From positions 18,122,574-18,186,573 of the forward strand of contig JAGGNK010013558.1 of the NCBI GenBank assembly GCA_017590115.1: a stretch of 64,000 nucleotides of DNA, read 5' to 3'. The DNA is from Montifringilla adamsi (taxonomy: Eukaryota > Chordata > Aves > Passeriformes > Passeridae). Within the stretch, counting starts at the first letter, position 1, and each line of letters begins with the position of its first letter. Below, in pieces: positions 23,451 through 38,168 of the stretch. Position numbers and translations under genes: made by a program. A model generated the notes under the pieces. It was given only the letters and a program-made list of their open reading frames with translations. It did not search any database and was not told the origin of the DNA.

Positions 23451-26400
23451 ACGCCGGGCTGCTCCGAGCCATGACGGGGGGAGCCGGGGCTCCCTAAGCG
23501 AAAGCGCCTAAAACACAGCTCGCAGATCACGCGCTCGACTGTGCCCCCCCACTACCTCAGCCTTTTAATCCAGGCAGCATCTTTAATTTAAACAGAAATT
23601 AATCTTCGGCCCAGATAGGCCGGGATTTGGCTCACCTGCGGCGCCCGTCGCCTGGACCCGGAGGAGGTGCCGGCTGTCTGGAAAACAAGGGATGAGAAAA
23701 CCGAGGGATTTTCTGCAGGCTTGATGTAACCCGCAGCAGGCTGTTGCATCAAAGACTAGAAAAAGAACCCGGGACAAAAATAATCTTTTAAGAGCGTGCA
23801 GCTAAGATTAGTGCAGTGTGTCAAGATGTTGCTGAGCGCAACAGAACGAATCCTTGCCTGTACCCACACAGAAATAAATACTACTTTTCTGGCACCTTGT
23901 CCATTGCAACCCTGAGTTTCCAAATTTTATACCAAAGTGCTGATTAGGGATAGGTTCCAACCATACAATTTTGAGTTTGAATTCTGTCTTACCTCAGTTC
24001 TGGTTGTTTGGCTTAAGGGTTTAGATGTGGCTCGTTATAAAAGACATAAAATTCATATGAAGTTCTGAATTTGTAAATACTGTGAATTTATCAAAACTGA
24101 ACTGTAAATACTCAGATATGTTCAGACCTACTCTCTTGGTTTACCTCATCCCTCTGAAAATCTGACCAAATAGAACACAAAAGCCAAAAAGTATAAAATA
24201 ACATTGGTTTCCTCCACATGCTTTTATTAATTAAATTGTTTATAGCAGAAATGCTGCTCCTCGTACCCCCCACGTAGGAAATGTGGTGGCTGACACAAGT
24301 CGGTGTCTACCTGGGCAGGAGCACCCATGTGCAAGCCTGCACATGCAGGACAGCTCTGCGCAGCCAGCGTTGATATTTTGAGGAGCTAAGTCTGTCTTTT
24401 TTTTTTCTCAACAGACAGCAAACCGAGTAAGGAATGTGTCAGGGACTACGAGAACGTTCCCATTCCTTGTGTTTCTACGTGAAATGCATTTCTAGCCACA
24501 CCCAGAAAGAACTTGTCTCTCCAGACACTACACAGTGGGGTAAGTGAGAGACCGAGAACCTAGAATGTCACTATTCACTACAGCAAGATGCTCTGTGTTC
24601 AGTAGTGTGTCCTTAAATTATTTGGTGTGCTGGTAGAGACTTTTCTAAATCAATTTCCGATATATTTCAGTCTTGGAAATGCTTTTCAAATAAATAGCAA
24701 TACTGAACTCCATCTTCTGGCTAGTGCTAGTAATTTTTGATATGCAAACTGTTCTGTGCTCTCTGCTCTTGCTCATTTTTTAGGTAGGCATAAATTTTAG
24801 GCTTCAGCGTTAACATCCAAGATTAATGGGTCTGTTCCTGCTTCTGAGAGTATTGTTACAGCTGCCTGTATACTGAGCAAAATCCCTGCACTGATGTATG
24901 AATAGCTCACTTTGCAGGGTTTAAGTTCATAACCATTAAAATACCCTGGACTATTTCTAATGGAAACTCATTTTGGAGAAACAGAATTCTTAAATATTCT
25001 CTGGCAGTTTTCATACTTTTCAGCTCTTTTGTAAGTAAAACGTTGTGTAGATGTCTTTGTTTTGCTGTTAATTTGTTTGCCTCCCCCATTTCTGTCCTTC
25101 TAGGACTATCTGCATTTAATTACACATTGTGTCAATGTCAACAAATTGTGGTCAGGGACGGGGTTCTCTCTCTGCAAGGCCTGATACAAACACCAAAGCA
25201 GTTTCTGCCCCATACTGCTATCACATCTAACAGTGCTTATCTCTGTCCTGTCTTTCTTGTTCTTACCTCTCCCCCTCCTTCCCACCCTGTTCCATCAAAC
25301 CTCTGCTGCATTCTCTCCCTGACCTACCTGCTGCTCATGCTCTTGGCTGTGGCACACTTTCTTCCCCACCAGCACATTTAATTGCAATGTTCCATTTCAT
25401 TATTAGCTTGTCACCACCTTTATCAAGTCACCTTTCCTAACAAATCTCACTGAGAAGCTTTCCTGCGTAGCTCGTCATCAATTTTCCACTTTAAGGCTCT
25501 TCTAAAGCCACGTGCAAAAGGGCCTATGAAAAATTGTGACTGTAGTTCTGTATTTATTTGTGAATAAAGAGCAGCATCAGTGAATAGTGCTACTGTACAG
25601 GCAGAGACAGATTTACTGTGTGCCCAGCTCCTGCCAGGCTCATTGCACAGAGATGTGTCTATGTGTCAGTCAGACAAAGCCTTTCCCTTCCCAGGGATTT
25701 TCAGGACCTCTGAGCAAGCATCTCTACTTGCACATGAAGACCCAAGCCCAAGATCATTAAGTCACTGAAGTCTACTTATTAATTCCAGTCAGTGTTGGAT
25801 CAGATTCTTGTTGTGCATAGGAAGCTAATTACCCAAGTTAACAACTGCATGTAGTGCAGGTGGGCAGGCACCAAGCACGCTTCATGTGGGATTCTGCTGC
25901 CTCTCAAGTGCAGGGTGGAGCCCTGGCAGCCAGATTTAGCCTCCCCCGTAGTGCAGCCAGAGAGACACGCAGGCTTTCTATGGACCAGCAACCACAGAAC
26001 GATTTTTTTCCGTGTTACAACCCCAAATTTCTAGCTTGTGGCACTGGAGTAATTTTCAAAGTCTGGTTTAGATTATTTTAAGTGCATTTTACACATGGGT
26101 AAACTCAAGCAAGGCAGAGGACAAGTGGCAGATGGTCAGTGACAGAGCCAGGAATAGAATGGAGAACTCTGCTGTCCCAGGACATGATTTTAAGAGACTT
26201 GTCCCAGGATTGTGGGTTTGATGATTTATAATTCCTGGGGCTTCAGAAGTGCTTAAAAAAAATGCAGCTATCACTATTCCCAGTTTTTCCTGGCAGAGAC
26301 TGGCTTCCATAAGCAAAACAATTTTTGTTCAGTTTCTTAAGTGTGCAATTTGGGACTTAATCTGTTCACTTTCTCACCAGTTTTATGCCTTTTGAACTCA

Positions 26401-28208
26401 CTTGGCTGTGCTGTGTGCACTGCTCATTTACCTCTACAGGGGAAGGATGAACCTCCAAGAGAACCCAACAGAATACCTTTCAAACAGACCTATCTGTAAC
26501 CTTGGTAAAAATAACTATGGAGATAATGATAATGGATAATTATAAACTCCATAACTGGCAAAACAAGACTCTGCATTTCAGAAGATGAATTGCCTTACCC
26601 TGTCCAGTAACCCACTTTACAGTGCAGTAATGGATCTGCATCCGGAGGGTTATGCAATGAAATGGAGCCTTTGGCAAGCTGGAATCACACTGGAAATGAA
26701 GCCACATCTTCATGGGTTTTTTCATACAGGCATATTTGTAAATCTGGGACTTATCCCTTTTGACATAAAGAGACCGTCCCAGCTTGGAATGATTAAATTC
26801 TAGGACAGATTATGAAATAATAAAGCATTTAAATATTATGGTGCAGCAGTACAACAGTGCAGTCACCCTTCCTTTTACTGATTCAAGTTCAGTATCTCTG
26901 AAAAGCTTTTTGCACTCCAGAGAAACTACCGACTATGCATTATAAAACAGGAAATAGAATATCATATATGTATGTTAAAAATATATCTATTTTTCAGACC
27001 TTTCTTTAGGTAATTACTGAAGCAGCTGAAAATATGGGGAAATGAAGCAAATACAGGCCCTGATCCAAAAGCCACTGAACTCAGCAGAAGCACTGGAGTC
27101 ATGTGTCATGAATTACAATTCACAAATGCAAATAAAGAATGTTACTGTATATGGATAAAGTCTAATTGTCTAGTTGCAGTATCTAGGCATTCCACTTGCA
27201 TAAAACGAGGAGATTTTTTTTCTCCAGCAGGTAGAGAGAGTTTCTCAGCAGGCATGTATTGCCAATATTTGTGGGAGAGTTTGTGGTCCCAAAAGAACAG
27301 AAATACTGGGAAACAGAAAGGAAAGAAAATGTACCCGAGGAGGAGATCCAGCTGCTTCCAAGTCATTTCTATAAATAAAAATCTGATGCAGACTCATTAT
27401 CATTTCCCTTTCCAACACCGATTTGCTTCCTCAAGATTTCAGAGTGCGCATCTGAGGACTTAGGCTGCGCGTCGTAAAGTTTCCCTCGGCAACTGCTAAA
27501 ATTATTCACAAGGCACTGCAGCATGGCAGCAGCTATCAGCTTTGGAAGGGTAAGAGAGGCAGGGGATGGCCTTTGGTGTTAGTCAGGCATAAACCAGTGA
27601 AGATGTGCTTGGCTGTGTTGCTGAGGGTTGGGGTGTCAAGCCAGCGATGCCATCCGTACCTCTCGTCCTGTCGTTAGCGGGCAATCAGCGTGTACAGCTG
27701 GAGCACGTTTCTGGACACTGGAAGCTCCCAGGCAAATATTTGCAGTCCATTTTGTGAGCACGGGACAGCAGAAGGGTTGCTTGAGGACGGCCCAAATCCT
27801 CATGCATCTATCAAAGCCAGCTTGCTGTCTGTGCCAGCACTAACCTGGTTTAAGTATTGCTGTCATCAGTAATGCCAGATAACAAAAGCTGCTCTTTGTG
27901 GAGTAATATCAGGAAGGAAATTGTGCATGCAGATTCGCCAGCAAAAATAACAGTCTGGGGCTGTAAATGTACACACTGATACTGCTGGTTTGTTGCTATT
28001 TTCAGCAGCTCCTGTTCCCTCAGGGGTGAGAGGACTTAACTGCTATCCCTGCTGTTCATGCATCAGCCTTAAAGGTTCCATGTGGATGCCTGCTCTTTGG
28101 CCCATCTGGGGGTGATTTCTGCATATAGCAGTTTTCCTCTGAATCAGTATTCAATTCATCACCAGAGCCACACCACATAATACTTTAGGGCCATAGAAAA
28201 CCACTTTC

Positions 28209-28232
28209 CTTCACTAGAGATCTCTAGTGAAG
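28209..28232. repeat. Perfect 24-bp palindrome
   Basis: CTTCACTAGAGA is followed directly by its reverse complement with no spacer. Identity stops at the next base on each side. Confidence 0.95.
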
Positions 28233-31200
28233 AGTTCCTTATTATTTGTACTTTATATTCACCTTTGAATCATGCCCAGGCCAAGCAATTGTATCCCATG
28301 TAGCTAAATCTTCCCCACAGTTTTGCCTGATGGGGATACTTCAGGTTCTAAACTCCTGTGTAGTCCTGCTGTTTAAAGTTTTTGTATTTTGTTCTAGAGA
28401 TTGCTTATATCATGGTGGGTGAAGTATATCTATCACTTAACCACTTCTCAGGAGTACTATTAAGCTTAATTAATGTTTGTAGAACACTACTGAGATTCTC
28501 AAGAGAAGCAGCTATAGAAGTGCAAATGATCATAATTAATTTAAGAATTAATTTTTCAGTAAATGGCTAACAACACTTAAGCTGAGATTTTCCAAGTAAA
28601 ACTCATTTCTTTGATTTTTAGACAAAATCATTCTGAAGTCTGGTTTCCATTTACTACTACCACTGTATGATGCATTTTGATTTTTATTATCCTTCAATAT
28701 CCTTTGATATATCTAGGCACACAGTACACCTTGTTTTAGTTCAGGAAATACTGTCCAACATATGTAAGTCAAGTTAAAATAAAACTAACAAAGTAACTAA
28801 GTCAATAAACTCAGACAATCCCCAGCACCATTTACCTTTAGTATAATAAGTGTTTGAACCATAAAGCCTGTAATTAATATTATGGAATCATTTCCATATT
28901 TACTTATAAGGCATCTCATTTACATAAATAATCATTATCTGGAAATAAAACCAGATCATTAAAATTCTGAAAACTGATTGAGATCAGTCAAGGTGTACCA
29001 AAGAGATTTGCTAAACTCCCTGTTTGAAACAGTTCTGAGACAAAAATCTCTTCTCCCAAACAAGCCGAAACAGGACTCTGCTGTGGGAATGCAGGCAGTG
29101 CTTCATGCACATGACATCATCAAACAGAACAGTTATTTTGTACGGTGAGAAAACATTGGGTCACTCTTCTCACTAACTGTCATGGAGAGTTTCCAAGGAA
29201 CTGCATCTGACACATCTGCACTGAAAATCTGACCCAGATTGTAGCTGAAGCTCTCCTAACACAGATTTCTGCTTTTCTGAGATTCTACAGCTCTCAAAAT
29301 ACTTTTCAAAATATTCATTTCTTTCAAAATACTTTTAATGCTTACACTATCTTCAATACTTTCAAAGTTTCTCATCTAGTCAGAGAACACTTCATGTAGG
29401 AAAAAAGAGAAGAAATGGCACTCTTGTGTTTCTATTTGCAAGCTGGATTGACCACTCCTCAGTTATTAGCTAGAGAGTCACAGGTATTAAAATGAATGTC
29501 CTGCTTGTAACAAAGAATGCATCACTGGTCCTGCTGTCAGTGCTTTTGCCTTTCAAGATCCAGAGTGCTCTCTATTCGATTTTTTTTTCTAGATAGAAAT
29601 AAACTCACCATTTTTTTGAAAAGTTACAACGACAGAACATATTTTTAAAAATTTGCAATTGCCCTGAAAAGTCAGACTTGAGTCTGACCTTTCTCAGTGT
29701 GAGATACATCTTTGAAGTGTAAGTGCAAGCCCAGAGTAAGGCAATACACCAGGACCTACCCTGTTTGGATTATTTCCTTGCTAATTCCTAGAGAATGGAA
29801 GTTGGCTCGAGTACCGAGTCATGAGGATTTCATCTCAATACAGATATTTTTAGTATCTGTTATTTTATCTTGGGTACTTTTTAAATCTGTATCACTGCCC
29901 AACTCCTCTCCTAATTATCTGAAATTCTTTTCTTCTGTAACAGCTTTGGAATGTGCCCTTCTATTATTACAAATACCGGCTGCATCAGATTGGGTCCTAA
30001 CTGCTCATCCATCGATTGGGTTAGGTAAGAGTACCCTTGTTTAAAGCCTCAGCAACTGCTGAGAAACCAGCAAAACAGAGGAACAACATTAAATCTCATG
30101 GTGAGTCACTGTGAATGTAGGTCAGCCCAGGCTCTGCCCTTTGCTGAGCTCTCAGAGGGTTGGCTCCAGGTTACCTGAAGGAGCCCCAGCCCCAACAGAC
30201 CTCCCCCACCAAAAAAAAAAAATTATGTGTGTGTTCCTTTGCCATACAGCACTGCCGCTTCCATGGGGGAGTTTAGAGCAGATGAACACTTTTTTAGCAA
30301 CTGAGCCACAACCAAGAACTCAGAAAGGATAGGAGAGAACACACAAACCAAATCACCTTGCAAGTAGAATACACAACCTGTTTGTTTAACCCAATTTGTG
30401 CCAGATAACATTATAGATCCACTCAATCTCAGCCACTTGAGTCTCACAATCAATGTTCTGAGAGCAGAAGAGGGAGGGTGATGTATCTGCTCTGATTCAT
30501 ACCTGGAGGACACCCTCTCCTGTAACAGTCAGGGGTTCTACATAATGAGGTAGGCAGAGAGAACTGTGAATTGATTATTAATTAAGCTGCTTGATCACCT
30601 CCTTGGAAAATGTATGACCAAATGTTGATGCACAGAAAGTAATTTACATAATGAAGTTTGAATTTGACTCAAAATACAGTACAAAACTACCTTAATAAAT
30701 GGAAAATTTAAAAAATCACACTCTGACTCTTGATGCAAAAAAAAAAAAAGAGTACTTCCAGTGCAAATAATGAGATGGGAGGAAATGTCCTTGGCAAGTC
30801 AATTTGTTCCATGTTGCTGATGGTTCCTGTTAGTGACAAGGATTTTTTTTTCAAGAAGGAAACAATGGAAAACAAATGCAAAAGCATTTACCAGAAGGCC
30901 AGGCAATGGCAGCTTTTCCAAAATGTCAAGTGTGCAGAATAGAGTCAATTTAAAAGAGAATTAATTATTTAAACTGAATTAATGTGGCTACAATGAAGCC
31001 CTGTTAAACCATCTCATCCATCCTGCTTCCAACTGTGCTACCCCTTACAGTCTAAGTCTAAATACTGTGACCTCAATTTTCAAGCACTTCAAACAAAAAC
31101 TCTCTTTCCCAGTCATAGTACCAATATATTGCTTTTTTAATATATTTACTGCATCTCTATCAGGAACTCACCCACAGAATTGTGCTCACCTTCTCCACAT

Positions 31201-32915
31201 TCCTAACTCATACAAATTTGACCTCTGGGCCCCCTTTTTCCCCTCTTTTCCTCTTTCATCTTCACACTTCTTGTGTTTTCCCAGATGCTTCAGGCAACTT
31301 CTATCACTGCATTCTTCAGATCATCCTTTGCCTGCAAGTCTGCCCTTTGCATACAGTCCTGGTATCTTAATTTCAATAATTTTTCTCTTTTGTTTCATGC
31401 ATTGTCTTGTCCTTGCATGCCTTTGGGGACAGAAGGTGACTGAATTGTAGGTCTCTAGCTTTCATATGGAAGCTCATTTTCTCAAAGAATGTGCACACTT
31501 ACTTCCCTGGGAACCTACTGTCCCAAAGGGCTTCAGTTCCTCCTGGACTATGGGCCACGATGTTGCAGTACACTGAATATTACCCCTAGAAGGGATGCTC
31601 TATGCCCACTCTTTGCATTTTCCAGGTCAACAAAAATTTGCAATGCAACCAACAATCTAAAGGTGCAATAATGGTTACCTAGTGCTCTTTTTCCTGGATA
31701 ATGTTGCATGAAATGTGGCAAACACCAACAGAGCCACTGTTCCTCTTTTGTATCCCACAGGAATATCTATAACCATGTCTACCAGTGATAAGTCAAAACT
31801 GTCACTTTTGGTTTCCAGTTTCAATATGGGCAAAGGAACCATTCCAAATCCATCCTTTTCTACTACCCTTTAAAGCAAAACATCTGGGCTAGAATTTACA
31901 TAAAATAAATTCCTTTATTTCTTCTATTTCATGGAGGAAAAGAACTCCTGCCTAATAAGTAATGAACTTAATTGCCCTAGGTCTTGACTGTATTGGGAAT
32001 GCATATTAATTTAAATGCATCAGTGTAAAAATCAGTCTCATTAAACTATCTCAAAGCCCTAGAATAGATGGAGCACTGCATTAACACTTGCATGTAGTCA
32101 TTCATATTAAAGTTATAATTTGCAAGAGCTCATAATGAATAAACAGGAATTAAAACTGAGCTGAGGTGCAATAAAAAGGATTAGTGGCAGTGATATTTAA
32201 ATTGACAGTTAAAAACTCTTCTGGAGCACTTTTAAGGCCTTGGAGAAATACAGTTGGTTGGATATACTATTCTTTATTTCATGGTGTACTAGAAACAATG
32301 TATAAAACATGAGCACACCGAGGCCAAATGAACATCTTCACTGCAGAAATGTATTTCTTAAGTTATTTTATGATTTAAAATGTCATTTTCGTGTCGTGCG
32401 AGGGGAACGACTGATGTACATATGGAAAATTGTGAGCAAGTTCTTAGAAACCATGCTGTTTTCTTGATCATTCATAACCAAAGACATAAAGATCCTTCAG
32501 CGTATCACTATTGCACAGCTTGTACGAGATCTCCATAGCTACCCTTGGCACAACAAGCACAAAACCCAAGTGCCTTTGCAGGGCTGATAAGCAGACAGGA
32601 AGCAAGGGAACATCTGCTACAGCTTTAGATGGTTTTGCCTCCAGTAACCACTGAAGCTCTGCATTCCACGTCCTGCTCGCTTGGCCTTTGACACCACCAG
32701 CTGTTGGACAGGAGATGTAATATGTTATACCTACAGAAAGGGAGGGGCATTATTTTCTAAAGGACCACTGGGATATTTAATGGCATTTTTTCTTTCCGTT
32801 CTCTGATGACTGGAAATGCTGGATAGCAGAATCTGCATATGGAGTTACTTCCTGAAAGTCAACCACTTCCTATTTAACAATTTTTTTTTATATTCTGTTT
32901 TCCTTTCCAAACCTG

Positions 32916-32949
32916 CTTTGTTTTGTTTTGTTTTGTTTTGTTCTGTTTT
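32916..32949. repeat. (GTTTT)n microsatellite
   Basis: About six consecutive TTTTG units with one T-to-C interruption near the end. A simple pentanucleotide repeat with no associated element seen. Confidence 0.9.
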
Positions 32950-33991
32950 AAACACCAAAAACAATTGCCCCATATACTGAATAGTAATTATATTCATCAT
33001 AATCATTGTAAGGAAGCCATGTGCTTCCCTGGATCAGGGCTGGGGCTTCCAGCCCAGGCAATCTGTCTTCTTGGAGCATAACAGCATTTCTGTAACATGG
33101 ACAGCCAAGGAACAGAGTTACACAAAATAAATATCAAACAATTTAGTGCAAACCCTTTCTTTGTTTAAAGAAAGAGCTACTGAACATGATGTTTTATAAA
33201 GGAGCTTGGCCAAATAATGCAGATTCTCTGCTCGTGTGTGTGTGGAGAATCTGCTCCAGATAGTTCAGCAGTTCTCCACCACCCTGGCATTTTCATTTGC
33301 ATGGAAAACTACTAACAGAGAACTGACAGCAGCATATTTTTAGGATATTGAGGCCCATGCATCTTTATGTACTTCCTCTGAGATTGTAATTTTGTCTAGG
33401 AGATTGCAACAGTTGTGACGAAATCGGATTTAGCCATGTATGGTAGATCCTATGGCTCTGACACAATGAGAGGGAAAGGGGCTCAGAGTAACAACAAGAA
33501 AGAGGAAGACACTACTCCAGAGTTATGTAAATGTAACTGAGAAGAGAATTTTGCCCAGAAATTCTGTGTTCTGTGCTTTGGAGTTCTATACATTTTTTTA
33601 ATATGTTCTATTCTTAAACTGCAGATGGATGTTGTTTTGCCAGAAAATAAATGAAACACAAAGATGACTTCAAATATTTGGACCAGTCATGTTGCCGCTC
33701 AAAATACAGAAGCATCTGTCATATCACTGTCCTAGTGAGATCATAAAGGCAGAGACAAAGTGATCAAAGAAGAAAATACAGGACTCTTACTCAATTCCTA
33801 ATACAAGCTATTTCTCTTTTTAGGAACCTATGTGGCACAGAGATATTCCCACAGTCTACAAATACAACAGCTGAGTACCTGAGGTGACTACTTTCCAGTA
33901 TTTATTCAGTTAAATATAGGAATAGTCATAAAGACAGTGGATTTAACACTTGAGACTGACAAATTACTGACTCAAGTTATTATTGTATAAT

Positions 33992-34575
33992 GGAATCATA
34001 GAACCCCAGAATGGTTTGGGTTGGAAGGGACGTTAAAGACATCCAGTTCCATCCCCTCTGCCATAGGCAGGGATACCTTCCATTATCCCAGGCTGCTCCA
34101 TGCCCCAATGCCCACCCTGGCCTTGGACACTTCCAGGGATCCAGGGGCAGCCACAGCTGCTCTGGGCACCCTGTGCCAGGGCTGCCCACTCTCACAGGAA
34201 GCAATTCCTTCCCAATATCCCTGCCCTCTGCCAGTGGGAGGAAGCCATTCCCCCTTGTCGTCTCCCTCCAGGCCCTTGTACAAAGTTCTTTTCCAGCTCT
34301 CTTGAAGCCCCTTTAGACATTGGAAGGGTCTTTAAGGTTTCCCCACAGCCTTCTCTTCTCCAAACTGAACATTCCCATCTCTCCCAGCCTGGCTCCAGAG
34401 CAGAGGGGCTCCAGCCTTTGCAGCATCTCTGTGGCCTCCTCTGGACTTGCTCCAGCAGCTCCAAATCCTTCTGCTGTTGTTCCCCAGGGCTGGAGGAAGC
34501 TCTGCAGGTGGGGTCTCACCTGAGTGGAGCAGAAAGGCACAATCCCCCCTCACCTGCAGCCCTCACTGTGGGATG
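33992..34575 (-). mobile_element. CR1-type LINE 3' fragment, about 580 bp
   Basis: Read on the plus strand it begins AATCATAGAACCCCAGAATGG-like and continues with GGTTTGGGTTGGAAGGGACG, then the characteristic CCATAGGCAGGGA block. That is the reverse complement of the CR1 terminus, so the element is on the minus strand. It extends through GAAGCAATTCCTTCCCAATA and CTCCAGCAGCTCCAAATCCT to about 34575. It covers the C-terminal part and 3'UTR of the LINE only. Open frames across it on both strands are broken and hold no intact enzyme. Confidence 0.93.
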
Positions 34576-37500
34576 AACTCAGGATACAGAGCCTTTCTGG
34601 GCTGCTCTCTATGCTTTTTATCTTCTGCATTTCACAGGAAACTGAATTTTTTAAACTATATTAATATTACAATAATTAAATAGCTGTCTTGAACTGTGTG
34701 CACATTGCATTTTGCCAGCTTGAAAGCAAGCCAAAACTTGAAGCAATTTTTAAAAGAATTGTAGAATCAATACATCAATTCCCATTAATTTGGTGTCAGA
34801 GGAAACAAATGTGTACCTGTCTAAAACGTGTGCATTCCCTGCAGAGAAGTACTAAAATAGGCATCTTCTGTCTCCCTGCCTTCCCTGTGCCCTCCAAACA
34901 TCAGAAACCAGGGTCAGAATGAGGGAAAACCAGACTGGCTGCAAAATACAATCAAACCACTTTTATTAACTCAATATTCAGGACAAGTTATGCACCAACT
35001 GTGCCACATGAAAGCCATCCCAAGCTCTACCCCATCCACTGCACTGGGTTCCTTGTTTCTACCCTGATGCTCCAGTCCCTCCAAAATACATCTCCTTTGC
35101 AGGGCTGGGAATATCTAGGCAAGCTGAGGTGAAACTCCATTCAGTCTGTCACAGCCATAAGCTGTCATTCTGCACAGCAGTGGGACAATATTAGTGACGA
35201 ATCCCAATTGAGAGTGCATTTTTAACCAGCCAAAGTTCTGGATCAGTCCAAGCTCCCTAAAATGTGCTGTGCTGCATGCAAGCATCTTGCACATCTTGCT
35301 CACTGCACAGCTGGCTGCTGAGCAAATTCTTGTCTCGGGAGGTATGCTCAAGCACATGAAACATATTTTTAGCATCCCATAGGTGTGAGTACTCCCAGAG
35401 CTGAGAGTGCAACCTGGCTGACAGCAGGTTTCCAGAGGAGGGAGTAGGAAAGAGGCAATGGATGATGAGATTACCCCCCACAGAAGGAGACTTCTGCTTG
35501 GAATATCAACACATCTTTTCAGTCTCTTATTGTGACTGTTTGTGCTTTCATCAGATTTTCCATTTGCTCCTTCAGCTACGGGACCAGATGGCTCCCACAC
35601 ATTATGCTCTGAATCATGGCAAGGCTCGAGGTGTTTGTTGTGTGTCACAGCAAACACAGGCGCTGGAGCAGGTTAAACTCCCTCACAGCCAGCACGCTGC
35701 ACCCTGCTCAGGGGTGGGACTGCAGCAGGTACCTACAGATACACACTGGGGAAAATCTGAGCATCCTTTTCTTCTTGCAGGAAAATGACTGCCATACCTT
35801 GAGCACAGATAGCAGGGAAGAGAGGCAGAGCAGTGACACATGGCAGAGGACAGATGCTCCACGCTTCCCGTGATGCACAATGCCTGATGGCAAGGAGTCC
35901 TGGTGGGCCAAGGACAGGAGGCTGTTGTTCCCCCTCTGATTTCCCCTTGCAGTTTGTGATTGAACTGGTGCTGACACCTTGCCCAGTGCCTGTTTGCAGA
36001 GCCAATAGCCCTGGGCAGGACTTCTGGCCATGAAGCACCTACTGGAAAAAGAGACAATCTCATTGCTTGAGAGCATCTCTGCCTCTGGCATTTGTTAAAT
36101 AGAAAACAAAACTGATTTTCTCCTCAGTTTGCATAGATCTGGGGTAGATCCAAGCTGTGGCAGTCCTGTGAAATGAGAGTGAACAGGAGGGGTGTTTGCA
36201 AATGCAATGGCCCCTATTTAAGAGGGCAAGACTGGGAGGATTACACAGAATGTGATTTGTGCTTCAGTTACAAGACCATAAAAATCAGCCTGCAGTTCTC
36301 TTTCACTGAAATACTGCATTTCTGAGCACTGAAAACCACTGGAATAATGAAATATGGTTTTTTTTCAATATCTAGGAGATATCTGGGGCTCAGTGTGAGT
36401 TACAAATCTGGAGGCAGAGAAGGGATGTCCTGGATAGCACAATTGATATGGTGAGTGTGCTCCAGGTCACACCACAGAAGAGCAGCCAACAGCTGGAGAC
36501 TGTCCAATGGCCACACTCCACCCCAAGTATTTTCTGAGATGAGAAAATTCCCCTTTGGCTGTTTTTCAGCTTGCTTTTCTCGCTATGTATTTACATGCCC
36601 CCCGTATTGGAAGTGACAGGGCACCTTGTGAGTGTGCTGGCCTTTGCTGACAGGCGCTGGCAATCAGGGAACACTCATCAGGGACGGGGACAGTGACCAG
36701 GAATGTCACAACCACAGCCTGTGCAGAGCAGCTCCCATGAAGGTTAACGCGTGTCGCCACCACCTTTGAGGTCAGTGTTGGCCTCGCTTTAGCAGTCCTA
36801 TAAATAGATCCCAAGGTTGACTGAAAAGAGGATTTGGCTCTGCTGGATCTTGTTTAGCATTCCCAGGAGAGGAAGGCAGATTCTTTTCCCTTTTTCTCTT
36901 CCAGCCTCTAACCTTGAGTTGGTTTCTGTGGGGAACATTAGTGGCATTTGCCAAAAGCACTGCTGCTGTGAGCCGGATGTCCTGCTGTGTCACACAAACC
37001 ACACGTACACATCTCTTCAACCTGCAAACCCAGACCTAATTCCACTAAAGCCTCAAACTAATTCCTCACTGGCAAAACTAGGGGAAAACCCAAACAAACC
37101 TTGAGCCTAATTGCTTGAAAACAGTAGGACACCTAGTGGATTTATAGGGAATATCTTTGGGATTATCAGCAACATTTTGTCATTTTCTTGGCAAAACCAG
37201 CTGTGAATATATTTATAGACAAATCACTGAAATATCAGGGTTTCTATTTAACAAATTAATCTTGTTATAGCTGTTACAGCCTCCAGTTTGCCTGAAGAAG
37301 TTATTGCAACCTATAGAAAACCCAAAGAACATTGTTCGAATGACTTGAAAAAAAATAATTATGGAAAACTGGATGGTTCCCAAGGTCTGGGAACAGGAGC
37401 AAGGATATTCTGCCAGATCAAAGCCATCCCAGTTGTTCCATCTGACAGCTCTCTAATGATCTTAATGAGTGAAGTTTTATGGCCTCAGCCTGGCTCCCAG

Positions 37501-38168
37501 TACAGTCGTGCAGCTCCACAACGACGTGGCCGTGCTGAACACAGCCAGCCGGCCCCGCCGGTTGTTTCAGCAGAGAATGACTTGGCCACAGAACCCAAAG
37601 TGCTTCTTCATTCCCCAGGGCTGATCTTTTGTATCCAAATTAGAAGATGATGGGCCACGTGATAACGCCTGCGCTGCTGTCGCTGCATTTGCCTGGTACC
37701 AACTCCAGCATCAAGCAAATTTTGACCCTAGATAGGGAATAAACCCCTCTGGCAGGGTGTGTAAGAGGAAGAAGATTTGGAGTGATGATTCTATGAAATT
37801 ATATCTTGGCCACCAATTATCCTGGGGCTGCCAGGCTTATCTTGCTGGTGTCTCTGGAGGCAGCAGACACAAAGAGATGAGTGATGAGTCCAAAATGGAT
37901 TCAGGAAACTGATGACTTCATTTTGACAGTCATCACAAGGAACACCAAGTCATTGAGTCTTGCACTCAATTCTTGTTCCCAAAACACACTGAAAACTTTC
38001 CTTCCTTTCTGCTTAACATAATATTGTCCTAGTGAAAAATGTCTGCAGAAGATGGTTAATTTTTCTGTTCCATTCCCAATCTTTCTGCAGTGCTGCAGGG
38101 ATTCCTAAAGAACAGCAAAACCAGAATGAGATTTGATTTTGGATAAAAAATCTGTTCAGATGCAGGTC

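Larger units (their letters stand above)
22440..23480. promoter_or_regulatory. DENND4A: CpG-island promoter of DENND4A
   Basis: A strongly GC- and CpG-rich block of about 1 kb interrupts AT-rich flanks at the expected 5' end of DENND4A. It contains the sequence GCCGCCATCTTGG (about 23215-23227), on the minus strand a YY1-like AAGATGGCGGC motif of the sort found just downstream of many TATA-less start sites. A consensus splice donor follows at 23051 on the minus strand. No TATA box is apparent. The many long open frames here come from high GC content and are not genes. Confidence 0.8.

Noticed and set aside
22362..23530. Several overlapping open frames of 100-254 codons on both strands
   Set aside because: They fall in a CpG island, where stop codons are rare by composition. 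They are arginine/proline/alanine-rich, overlap each other in all frames and cross the N gap.
33980..34683. Cluster of open frames of 60-158 codons
   Set aside because: They lie within a 5'-truncated CR1 fragment; none encodes a recognisable intact domain.
35115..36091. Open frames of up to 180 codons in the intergenic interval
   Set aside because: No recognisable protein family, overlapping frames on both strands, no promoter or poly(A) context.
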